This document shows positions 10,583 to 20,641 of a stretch of DNA of 64,000 bases, piece by piece. This DNA comes from Hygrophila difformis. Taxonomy: Eukaryota; Streptophyta; Magnoliopsida; Lamiales; Acanthaceae. A program made the translations under genes and the position numbers. Positions within the stretch are counted from its first letter, which is position 1, and each line of letters begins with the position of its first letter. The stretch is from positions 15,026,238-15,090,237 of the forward strand of contig JAOANR010000002.1 in NCBI GenBank assembly GCA_030278955.1, in the 5' to 3' direction. The notes under the pieces were generated by a model, which did no database searches, was not told the origin of the DNA, and saw only the letters and a program-made list of their open reading frames with translations.

Positions 10583-12552
10583 AAGTATCTCATATGTTTT
10601 AATTTAGTGTAACGGAATTTTTCAAAAGTATAGATATATCGTATTTCAAGGTCTCGACCGTTTGTTTCGATATTTCACAATCTCTTCGATTTAAAATCAT
10701 TTGACGTCACAGTTTACGCCTTTTTAATTCAAAAATTCATTTCAAGTCCAAAAATTCTGATATTTTCACAGTATATCAAAAACACCCTAACGAACAACTT
10801 TCATGTTTTAACTTTTTCGAAATAAGTTGAGGAAACATGTCAAAAATCAAGTTCATTGCAAAAATAGTTCACTGTCCGGTTACAGTTTTGACATAGTTTA
10901 GAAAATTGACTTTTTAACATATCAAATGGACTCCAAAAATTCTGAAATTTTATATGCACATACTAGACATGATTATCTACAACTTTCATTTAGATTGCAA
11001 AGATCAAATCGAACTAAAAAATATAGAAACAGGCTCATCAACTTCGGACATATTCGCAGTCAGATTTCGAAAACGTTTTGTCAAAACAGTTTATGTTTGA
11101 TGCGATTTGAAATAGCAAACATCGACGAAAATGTCTGAAATTATTACACAACCTAAATTAATGTGTTAGTATTAAAAGTCTAGTTTTGAGTTTTTGGGTT
11201 GAACTATCAAAATAGGGGTTTTGGTCCGATTTCAAATTTGTCACAGTTTCAAGTTCGACTTTTATGGCAGGTTTGTTGGAGGCCGGTTTCGGATATCAAC
11301 AAGCAATGAAAAATCATGAAAATTTTACACGAACTAGATCTATGTCTTAGGAACATTTTTTATGTTTTGAGTTTTTCTGTTTGAGCAGTTTTATGGATTC
11401 GAAAAATTCACACAAAATTGTTGCGCCGAGGGTTTTTCGTGTTGACAGATTTTAGAGTTACTAAATCTCTATGTTTGGTTGCATTCTACGTCACCCAAAA
11501 CCAAGTAAGCATTAACTTACTGTGGTGATGATGTCTAGGACGTCTCTGGGTCGATGGGGGCGCTCACGCTTTCCACGAACATGTCCCAATTACTCCGTCT
11601 CCTCATCGTTGGCCCCGAAACGAAATCGAAAGTAAAATCTAGGGTTAGATCGGATTTTCGGACTCGAAAACTTAAACGAAAGCCTATGGACGACTTACCA
11701 CAATCTGGATTACTAAAGATGTTGTCCTCCACGCCTCCTTCGTCGATTTTCGTCGCCGGGAAGTCGCCGGAAAGTCGTCGGAAAGTGAAGAACTTGTGTT
11801 TTTTTCTTTTTTTCGGTTTTTGGGAGAGTTTTGGATGGAGGAGTGGTTGCAAGACTGAGGAATGAGGCTAGGGTTCATCCAACCTCGCCCTAAATGTCTT
11901 CCCTTCGTCTGAGATCGAGTTTCCAAAGTCGGGGGGTCGAAATATGGCAAGAAATCCCCGAAATCGCGCAATTGGCAGCTGCTGTCTTGGTGGCGCGGGG
12001 TTGGCGCGGTTTTTAGCCAAAACCAGTGCGGAGGGCGCGCGGCCTGGTCTGGTCGTGCGTCCGGACTGGGCCGTGCGATCCCGTCGGGCCTTTTCTCCTC
12101 TCTTTCGGACTTCTGTCTTCCTACGTTTTCGGGCTCGATTTTTCGGGTCATTCTCGGATCATAAATTTTTATCTTAAATTTATCTCGACTCAAATGAATT
12201 TCATGTTTGAAATCTTAAGTCCGTCGGTCTCGGGTTCGTCGGCTTCCAATTCGTCGTCTTTTGACTCCCGTGCAATAACTTGTGTAATTAAATTTCTTCC
12301 GACTTCACAGGTTCTTGGAATTAGAATTATTTTCCTTCTTGAATTTAATTCCAATTATTTTGACTCAATTCATGGAATGTCTTCGGGCTTCCTTTCCCTC
12401 TTTTATTCCATTTTGAATTTTGAATCTATCGGCGTTTCATTTCCGAGCAATAATTTATTGTGATAAATTATTTTCTTCTTCTCGGAGATATTTCGACATT
12501 GATCGGAATAAATTTTATTCCTTTGGACGTTGATAAAAATCTGGGGTATTAC

Positions 12553-12592
12553 AGTCTACCCCCCTTAAGAATCAACTTCGTCCTCGAAGTTG
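12553..12592 (-). other. Internal LTR-start/PPT module with hairpin (element A, LTR 1)
   Basis: Read on the minus strand: an inverted repeat CAACTTCG / CGAAGTTG with a 4-base loop, then CTTAAGGGGGGTAGAC, then TGTAATACC. This looks exactly like a polypurine tract next to an LTR start, but here lies 311 bp inside the LTR. In elements B and E the equivalent module is the real LTR boundary. Copies in A are also at about 17804-17843 and 31404-31443. Confidence 0.75.
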
Positions 12593-12864
12593 TGTTTCGG
12601 CTTTTCTCGCGCTAAGAGTTAGGGTCCTTTTGTTTATTTTATTATTTTGCGATATTGTGTTATTGAATTATTGTTCAATTGTTGATTGTTTGTTGTTTGA
12701 TTATTGTTTGACTGAACCCAGAATTGAAATTTCCAAGTTGCCTACGTACCCTGTGAAGGGATCAAGTCATTACGTAGTTCAAAACAATTTGAATTTGTTT
12801 ATTTGGGATACAAAATATTCGGGTTTCAAAAATAAATGCTTATGCATTCTTACGGGGTATTACA

Positions 12865-12879
12865 TCCTCCCCCCTTAAG
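12865..12879 (-). other. Polypurine tract of element A, first internal region
   Basis: The minus strand reads CTTAAGGGGGGAGGA immediately before TGTAATACC at the LTR start. It is followed on the + strand by an inverted repeat CAGTTATG / CATAACTG (about 12885-12904) with a 4-base loop. The second internal region has the same tract at 18117-18132. Confidence 0.8.
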
Positions 12880-13051
12880 ATTACAGTTATGTCCCCATAA
12901 CTGCCTACACTTTATTCCCACGAAGGTTCGAGTATCGTTACCTAGCACCGGTATGTCCGCTTTATTTACCACATTTAACGTCCCATGAGTCCCCCTTGGT
13001 TATTTGTGGCTAGTTAGGTCCAGCGACCAGGTCATCTCTTTTGGTTATATT

Positions 13052-14092
13052 CTAAATCTGGGTTCGACATTCTTTCATCCGATGTCCACGTCGACCACAT
13101 CGGAAGCATGTGTCGGGTTGAGGGCATCCCCTCACCAGAGGTTGGTTACAGCTTAGGCATCGGGGCACGTAGCCTTTATGGGTGCAAATCCTTCTATTAT
13201 TGCCTCCATCGTTGCCTTGGGCTGGTCCATTTGGGCCTTTGCGAAGGTTATTCCTACCCGAGTCATTATCAGCTCCGCGGTCCTTACCTCTCTTGTCTTG
13301 TCCTTGGGGACCTTGGCTAGACTCACCTATCGCCTTCCGCTTCAATCCCTGAACTCGTGCAACCGCTACCGCGCGATCATAAACAGCTTGCGGGTCAGAG
13401 TAGTGCACACCCGTGATCACTTCCCTAATAGCCAGGTTTAACCCCGTCTCAAATTTCTGAGCCTTGTCGGAGTCAGTTGGTACTAGCCTCGTAGCAAATC
13501 GTACTAGCTCCTTGAATTTGGTGTAGTACTCTTGCACTGTCTGTGCGCCTTGCCTTAGGTTGATGAATTCCTCGTACTTCGTCGCTTTTGTGCTTAACGG
13601 GTAGAACCTCTCCCTCAGAACTTCCTTAAAATCTTCCCAAGTGTAGGCTTTCTCGTCTTCCACTAATTTCCTCTGGAGGTTTTGCCACCACTCATCGGCT
13701 TCACCTCCTAGGTAGTAAGTTGCTGCATGTATCTTTTCCTCATTAGGGCATTTGATAGTGTTTAAGAGTTTATCGAACGTACGGATCCACTCCTCTAGTT
13801 TGGCGGGATCTTCCTCCCCATCATAGTGTGGTGGTTGATAGGAATTTACCAAATCTAGATAGTTGTTTCGAGCTACTGGCGGAGGTATTGCCGCTTGTGC
13901 CCTATGCACCTCGGCGTTTCCTAATACTACGAGTACTTCTTCTACCATCCTTAAACGTTCATCCATAATGTTGGGAAGATGAGGCGCTCGATCTCCTATG
14001 TTCAGCGGAATCTCATTGTTGTTAGGTGCGCTTGGGAGGTCAGTGTCAGTGCCGTTTGGACTTACTTTCCTCGGCTTTCTCCTAGGTGCCAT
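13052..14092 (-). CDS. gag: Retrotransposon Gag, element A copy 1 (346 aa)
   Basis: Structural polyprotein Gag: assembles the retrotransposon particle and binds its RNA. The start ATG (14092) follows an AACAGAAA context shared by A copy 2 and E. A basic N-terminus (MAPRRKPRK) is followed by the Retrotrans_gag domain at about residues 85-200 (EEWIRTFDKLL, YLGGEADEWW, LRERFYPLS, QEYYTKFKELVRFA). A basic linker follows, then zinc knuckles at the C-terminus. The last knuckle CFRCGRRGHRMKEC is canonical (C-x2-C-x4-H-x4-C). The preceding one reads CLSCNQPLVRGC and has lost its His by a 3-base deletion relative to copy 2. The ORF is open throughout and no protease or pol follows. Expression is not shown. 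Confidence 0.9.
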   Translation of the reverse strand: MAPRRKPRKVSPNGTDTDLPSAPNNNEIPLNIGDRAPHLPNIMDERLRMVEEVLVVLGNAEVHRAQAAIPPPVARNNYLDLVNSYQPPHYDGEEDPAKLEEWIRTFDKLLNTIKCPNEEKIHAATYYLGGEADEWWQNLQRKLVEDEKAYTWEDFKEVLRERFYPLSTKATKYEEFINLRQGAQTVQEYYTKFKELVRFATRLVPTDSDKAQKFETGLNLAIREVITGVHYSDPQAVYDRAVAVARVQGLKRKAIGESSQGPQGQDKRGKDRGADNDSGRNNLRKGPNGPAQGNDGGNNRRICTHKGYVPRCLSCNQPLVRGCPQPDTCFRCGRRGHRMKECRTQI

Positions 14093-14683
14093 TTTCTGTT
14101 ATTAAGCACGCGAAGATGAGTTCCTAAGTGAATCAAGATCTAGGACTAAGGCAACGTTAGTCTTAAGTTAGCGCTTCTAAGTCAAGACTCCAGGTCATGT
14201 CGAACACTAGAGTGGGAAGGTTATGTATCACATACGATTCACAAAAAAGTTAGTACAGATATTTATGTATGCATATGCATATGTAATCCCCCCCCCCCAA
14301 TAAAAATTTAATTTATGCATGCATTTATTTATCCATGGGTTTTAAAAATAAATTTATTCCATGGATAGATAAAAATATGGATAAAAGGTTTGGGCCACTA
14401 TATTGGGCTGAAAGAAATAAATTATTTGGGCTTTAAGTAAAAACAAGGTTATTGGCCCAAAATAATTGGGCCAACATAGTAATTAAATATTAGGCTAAAG
14501 ATTTGGGCTAGGAAAATTAAATTTTGGGCTCAAAAGGTTTGGGATTTAAAATGATAAATTTGGGCTAAAAGTTAGTGCTTAGAAAAAAAAATTGGGCTCA
14601 AAAATGTTAGTTTAAAAATAATAATGGATTTTAAATATAATACTAGTTTAAAAATAATAATACTAGTTTTAAAAACAGTCCGG
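14093..14683 (-). other. Leader between primer site and gag, element A copy 1
   Basis: About 590 bp of transcribed leader (inferred). It has a C run at 14287-14297 and, at 14380-14600, about nine TGGGC(C/T) or reverse-complement motifs in AT-rich DNA. There is no gene. The same leader type occurs in the second internal region and in B, D and C. Confidence 0.7.
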
Positions 14684-14695
14684 GCTCTGATACCA
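14684..14695 (-). other. Primer-binding site, element A copy 1
   Basis: The minus strand reads TGGTATCAGAGC, complementary to the 3' end of plant initiator tRNA-Met, three bases from the LTR (TG at 14699). It fixes the orientation of the element. Confidence 0.9.
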
Positions 14696-14698
14696 CTT

Positions 14699-17600
14699 TG
14701 TAACACCCCGGATTTGATAACCCAGGCCGGGATGTCACCGCCACACCTCCCTAGCAAGACACGGTTTCTCCGAGCTTACTAAAGAGATGCAAGGCTATGG
14801 TTTTTCAGAATTTAAAATGTTCAAACAGCCCATTATAATATAATTTAAAATCAAAATATCAAAGTTGCAGCTGAATGTAATATTTACATATATATATAAT
14901 TGTAATGCAGCGGAAATTTAAATTGGGTCAACATGGCCAAAACACGGGTTAAACAAGCCCGTCCATGCAAGTTCTAAAAGAATGTATCTTCCCGAAATTC
15001 CCATATATGCATATGATGATGCATAATCCTCAACTCTGAAAGAAAAAGGAAAAATATGGTTTGGTCAGCAAAAACGTGCTGAGTAAGTTAACACCTACTA
15101 TGATAAAGGGGTTTCAAAATCTTTAATTAAATTTAAGGAAAAACATGTGCATACAAGACATGATTTAAATTTTATTCATCTAATAATAATTTTAATTACA
15201 TATTTGATAAGACAAGGATTTCCACAAGATCATAATTTAACACACGTATAAAGAGGTTTAATTAAATAATTAAATTTTTACTCCGAGGCATGCGTACAAA
15301 CAATTCATCTATCAATTTAAATTTAATAATTTAATTGTGTACTTGAACATACATTTAATCCATAATAACAATTTAATAATAAATGAAAATTTAAAGACAA
15401 AATTTTAAATGCATAATTTAAAGACGGGCACAAATAAATAAATACTTAAAAATATTAAATCTTTTATTTCCCCGTTACGTAACCATTTTTCAATGTTTAG
15501 TGTAGCCGGTGATCCGGCGGCCGCAGCCGTGTCGTAAGTATCTTGTATAGCCGGTGATCCGGCGGCCGCAGCCGTGTCGTATTTCAAGTATTTCATTGGC
15601 CGTTTTGGCACAGTTTCTCACAACCTTCACCCTCGGCCGTTTTGGCACGAAGCGAAAAGCTTGGGGGCATTCTATTGAGCATTCCCCCCTACGTCGGTCA
15701 CTCTCGGTTGTTTTGGCACGAAGCGAAAAGCTAGAGGGGCACTCTATGGAGCACTCGCCCCCTACGTAGGTCACACTCGTCTGTCTAGGCACGATGCGAA
15801 AAGCTAGAGGGGCACTCTATCGAGCACTCACCCCCTACATAGCCAAGTATCTCATATGTTTTAATTTAGTGTAACGGGATTTTTCAAAAGTATAGATATA
15901 TCGTATTTCAAGGTCTCGACCGTTTGTTTCGATATTTCACAATCTCTTCGATTTAAAATCATTTGACGTCACAATTTACGCCTTTTTAATTCAAAAATTC
16001 ATTTCAAGTCCAAAAATTCTGATATTCTCACAGTATATCAAAAACACCCTAACGAACAACTTTCGTGTTTTAACTTTTCTTAAATAAGTTGAGGAAACAT
16101 GTCAAAAATCGAGTTCATTGCAAAAATAGTTCACTGTCCGGTTACAGTTTTGACATAGTTTAGAAAATTGACTTTTTAACATATCAAATGGACTCCAACA
16201 ATTCTGAAATTTTATATGCCCATACTAGACATGATTATCTACAACTTCCATTTAGATTTCAAAGATCAAAATATAGAAACAGGCTCATCAACTTCAGACA
16301 TATTCGCAGTCAGATTTCGAAAACGTTTTGTCAAAACAGTTTATGTTCGATGCGATTTGAAATAGCAAACATCGATGAAAATGTCTGAAATTTTTACACA
16401 ACCTAGATTAATGTGTTAGGATTAAAAGTCTAGTTTTGAGTTTTTGGGTTGAACTATCAAAATAGGGGTTTTGGTCCGATTTCAAATCTGTCACAGTTTC
16501 AAGTTCGACTTTTATGGCAGGTTTGTTGGAGGCCGGTTTCGGATATCAAAAAGCAATGAAAAATCATGAAAATTTTACACGAACTAGATCTATGTCTTAG
16601 GAACATTTTTCATGTTTTGAGTTTTTCTGTTTGAGCAGTTTTAGGGGCTCGAAAATTCACACAAAATTGTTGCGCCGAGGGTTTTTCGTGTTGACAGATT
16701 TTAGAGTTACTAAATCTCTATGTTTGGTTGCATTCTACGTCACCCAAAACCAAGTAAGCATTAACTTACTGTTGTGATGATGTCTAGGACGTCTCTGGGT
16801 CGATGGGGGCGCTCACGCTTTCCACGAACATGTCCCAATTACTCCGTCTCCTCACCATTGGCCCCGAAACGAAATCGAAAGTAAAAATCTAGGGTTAGAT
16901 CGGATTTTCAGACTCGAAAACTTAAACGAAAGCCTATGGACGACTTACCACAATCTGGATTACTAAAGATGTTGTCCTCCACGCCTCCTTCGTCGATTTT
17001 CGTCGCCGGGAAGTCGCCGGAAAGTCGTCGGAAAGTGAAGAACTTGTGTTTTTTTTCTTTTTTTCGGTTTTTGGGAGAGTTTTGGATGGAGGAGTGGTTG
17101 CAAGACTGAGGAATGAGGCTAGGGTTCATCCAACCTCGTCCTAAATGTCTTCCCTTCGTCTGAGATCGAGTTTCCAAAGTCGGGGAGTCGAAATATGGCA
17201 AGAAATCCCCGAAATCGCGCAATTGGCAGCTGCTGTCTTGGTGGCGCGGGGTTGGCTCGGTTTTTAGCCAAAACCAGCGCGGAGGGCGCGCGGCCTGGTC
17301 TGGCCGTGCATCCGGACTGGGCCGTGCGATCCCGTCGGGCCTTTTCTCCTCTCTTTCGGACTTCTGTCCTCCTACGTTTTCGGGCTCGATTTTTCGGGTC
17401 ATTCTCGGATCATAAATTTTTATCTTAAATTTATCTCGACTCAAATGAATTTCATATTTGAAATCTTAAGTCCGTCGGTCTCGGGTTCGTCGGCTTCCAA
17501 TTCGTCGTCTTTTGACTCCCGTGCAATAACTTGTGTAATTAAATTTCTTCCGACTTCACGAGTTCTTGGAATTAGAATTATTTTCCTTCTTGAATTTAAT

Positions 17601-18116
17601 TCCAATTATTTTGACTCAATTCATGGAATGTCTTCGGGCTTCCTTTCCCTCTTTTATTCCATTTTGAATTTTGAATCTATCGGCGTTTCATTTCCGAGCA
17701 ATAATTTATTGTGATAAATTATTTTCTTCTTCTCGAAGATATTTCGACATTGATCAGAATAAATTTTATTCCTTTGGACGTTGATAAAAATCTGGGGTAT
17801 TACAGTCTACCCCCCTTAAGAATCAACTTCGTCCTCGAAGTTGTGTTTCGGCTTTTCTCGCGCTAAGAGTTAGAGTCCTTTTGTTTATTTTATTATTTTG
17901 CGATATTGTGTTATTGAATTATTGTTCGATTGTTGATTGTTTGTTGTTTGATTATTGTTTGACTGAACCCAGAATTGAAATTTCCAAGTTGCCTACGTAC
18001 CCTGTGAAGGGATCAAGTCATTACGTAGTTCAAAACAATTTGAATTTGTTTATTTGGGATACAAAATATTCGGGTTTCAAAAATAAATGCTTATGCAATT
18101 CTTACGGGGTATTACA
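14699..18116 (-). repeat. LTR 2 (central) of element A (3418 bp)
   Basis: It starts TGTAACACCCCGG directly after the primer-site spacer and ends TATTACA, followed by the C-rich (minus-strand G-rich) polypurine tract. It has the same internal order as LTR 1, including the hairpin units (about 15505-15582) and the terminus/PPT module near 17804. It is shared by both internal regions. Confidence 0.9.
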
Positions 18117-18303
18117 TCCTCCCCCCTTAAGATTACAGTTATGTCCCCGTAACTGCCTACACTTTATTCCCACGAAGGTTCGAGTATCGTTGCCTAGCAC
18201 CGGTATGTCCGCTTTATTTACCACATTTAACGTCCCATGAGTCCCCCTTGGTTATTTGTGGCTAGTTAGGTCCAGCGACCAGGTCATCTCTTTTGGTTAT
18301 ATT

Positions 18304-19347
18304 CTAAATCTGGGTTCGACATTCTTTCATCCGATGTCCACGTCGACCACATCGGAAGCATGTGTCGGGTTGAGGGCATCCCCTCACCAGGTGAGGTTGG
18401 TTACAGCTTAGGCATCGGGGCACGTAGCCTTTACGGGTGCAAATCCTTCTATTATTGCCTCCATCGTTGCCTTGGGCTGGTCCATTTGGGCCTTTGCGAA
18501 GGTTATTCCTACCCGAGTCATTATCAGCTCCGCGGTCCTTACCTCTCTTGTCTTGTCCTTGGGGACCTTGGCTAGACTCACCTATCGCCTTCCGCTTCAA
18601 TCCCTGAACTTGTGCAACCGCTACCGCGCGATCATAAACAGCTTGCGGGTCAGAGTAGTGCACACCCGTGATCACTTCCCTAATAGCCAGGTTTAACCCC
18701 GTCTCAAATTTCTGAGCCTTGTCGGAGTCAGTTGGTACTAGCCTCGTAGCAAATCGTACTAGCTCCTTGAATTTGGTGTAGTACTCTTGCACTGTCTGTG
18801 CGCCTTGCCTTAGGTTGATGAATTCCTCGTACTTCGCCGCTTTTGTGCTTAACGGGTAGAACCTCTCCCTCAGAACTTCCTTAAAATCTTCCCAAGTGTA
18901 GGCTTTCTCGTCTTCCACTAATTTCCTCTGGAGGTTTTGCCACCACTCATCGGCTTCACCTCCTAGGTAGTAAGTTGCTGCATGTATCTTTTCCTCATTA
19001 GGGCATTTGATAGCGTTTAAGAGTTTATCGAACGTACGGATCCACTCCTCTAGTTTGGCGGGATCTTCCTCCCCATCATAGTGTGGTGGTTGATAGGAAT
19101 TTACCAAATCTAGATAGTTGTTTCGAGCTACTGGCGGAGGTATTGCCGCTTGTGCCCTATGCACCTCGGCGTTTCCTAATACTACGAGTACTTCTTCTAC
19201 CATCCTTAAACGTTCATCCATGTTGTTGGGAAGATGAGGCGCTCGATCTCCTATGTTCAGCGGAATCTCATTGTTGTTAGGTGCGCTTGGGAGGTCAGTG
19301 TCAGTGCCGTTTGGACTTACTTTCCTCGGCTTTCTCCTAGGTGCCAT
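18304..19347 (-). CDS. gag: Retrotransposon Gag, element A copy 2 (347 aa)
   Basis: Near-duplicate of the copy 1 Gag with only a few residue changes. Same layout: basic N-terminus, Retrotrans_gag domain (about residues 85-200), a Lys/Arg/Gly/Asn-rich linker, then two zinc knuckles. Here both knuckles are complete: CLSCNQPHLVRGC (C-x2-C-x3-H-x4-C) and CFRCGRRGHRMKEC (C-x2-C-x4-H-x4-C). The intact ORF and knuckles make this the better candidate for a functional protein of the pair. No pol follows, so any mobility would need enzymes supplied by another element. Confidence 0.9.
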   Translation of the reverse strand: MAPRRKPRKVSPNGTDTDLPSAPNNNEIPLNIGDRAPHLPNNMDERLRMVEEVLVVLGNAEVHRAQAAIPPPVARNNYLDLVNSYQPPHYDGEEDPAKLEEWIRTFDKLLNAIKCPNEEKIHAATYYLGGEADEWWQNLQRKLVEDEKAYTWEDFKEVLRERFYPLSTKAAKYEEFINLRQGAQTVQEYYTKFKELVRFATRLVPTDSDKAQKFETGLNLAIREVITGVHYSDPQAVYDRAVAVAQVQGLKRKAIGESSQGPQGQDKRGKDRGADNDSGRNNLRKGPNGPAQGNDGGNNRRICTRKGYVPRCLSCNQPHLVRGCPQPDTCFRCGRRGHRMKECRTQI

Positions 19348-19926
19348 TTTCTGTTATTAAGCACGCGAAGATGAGTTCCTAAGTGAATCAAGATCTATGA
19401 CTAAGGCAACGTTAGTCTTAAGTTAGCGCTTCTAAGTCAAGACTCAGGTCATGTCGAACACTAGAGTGGGAAGGTTATGTATCACATAAGATTCACAAAA
19501 AAGGTTAGTACAGATATTTATGTATGCATATGCATATGTAATCCCCCCCCCCCAATAAAAATTTAATTTATGCATGCATTTATTTATCCATGGGTTTTAA
19601 AAATAAATTTATTCCATGGATAGATTAAAATAAGGATAAAAGGTTTGGGCCACTATATTGGGCTGAAAGAAATAAATTATTTGGGCTTTAAGTAAAAACA
19701 AGGTTATTGGCCCAAAATAATTGGGCCAACATAGTAATTAAATATTGGGCTAGGAAAAATAAATTTTGGGCTCAAAAGGTTTGAGATTTAAAATGATAAA
19801 TTTGGGCTAAAAGTTAGGGCTTAGAAAAAAAAAATTGGGCTCAAAAATGTTAGTTTAAAAATAATAATGGATTTTAAATATAATACTAGTTTAAAAATAA
19901 TAATACTAGTTTTAAAAACAGTCCGG

Positions 19927-19938
19927 GCTCTGATACCA
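19927..19938 (-). other. Primer-binding site, element A copy 2
   Basis: TGGTATCAGAGC on the minus strand, three bases from the LTR 3 start at 19942. The leader between it and gag (19348-19926) resembles that of copy 1 but lacks a short block containing one TGGGCT motif. Confidence 0.9.
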
Positions 19939-19941
19939 CTT

Positions 19942-20641
19942 TGTAACACCCCGGATTTGATAACCCAGGCCGGGATGTCACCGCCACACCTTCCTAGCAA
20001 GACACGGTTTCTCCGAGCTTACTAAAGAGATGCAAGGCTATGGTTTTTCAGAATTTAAAATGTTCAAACAGCCCATTATAATATAATTTAAAATCATAAT
20101 ATCAAAGTTGCAGCGGAATGTAATATTTACATATATATATGATTGTAATGCAGCGGAAATTTAAATTGGGTCAACATGGCCAAAACACGGGTTAAACAAG
20201 CCCGTCCATGCAAGTTCTAAAAGAATGTATCTTCCCGAAATTCCCATATATGCATATGATGATGCATAATCCTCACCTCTGAAAGAAAAAGGAAAAATAT
20301 GGTTTGGTCAGCAAAAACGTGCTGAGTAAGTTAACACCTACTATGATCAAGGGGTTTCAAAATCTTTAATTAAATTTAAGGAAAAACATGTGCATACAAG
20401 ACATGATTTAAATTTTATTCATCTAATAATAATTTTAATTACATATTTGATAAGACAAGGATTTCCACAAGATCATAATTTAACACACGTATAAAGAGGT
20501 TTAATTAAATAATTAAATTTTTACTCCGAGGCATGCGTACAAACAATTCATCTATCAATTTAAATTTAATAATTTAATTGTTTTCTTGAACATGCATTTA
20601 ATCCATAATAACAATTTAATAAGATATGAAAATTTAAAGAC
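19942..20641 (-). repeat. LTR 3 of element A, left segment
   Basis: It starts TGTAACACCCCGG at 19942 and is collinear with LTR 1 up to the AAGAC target site (20637-20641), where element B is inserted. It continues at 28932. Confidence 0.9.

Larger units (their letters stand above)
9437..12864 (-). repeat. LTR 1 of element A (3428 bp)
   Basis: It runs from TG at 9437 to TATTACA at 12864. It is nearly the same length as, and highly similar to, LTR 2 (14699-18116), with scattered substitutions. On the element sense (minus) strand it carries, in order: a second internal PPT/terminus module (12553-12592), a GC-rich segment (about 11990-12090), a 72-73-bp tandem repeat (10369-10582), two 45-bp hairpin units (10241-10318), a splice-acceptor-like module (9772-9818) and the conserved end. 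Short ORFs in it are not conserved as proteins. Confidence 0.9.

Noticed and set aside
11684..12193. ORF of 169 codons repeated in the LTRs of A (also 16908-17444)
   Set aside because: The frame differs between LTR copies and is broken in the third, has no domain, and overlaps known LTR features. It reflects GC-rich non-coding sequence.
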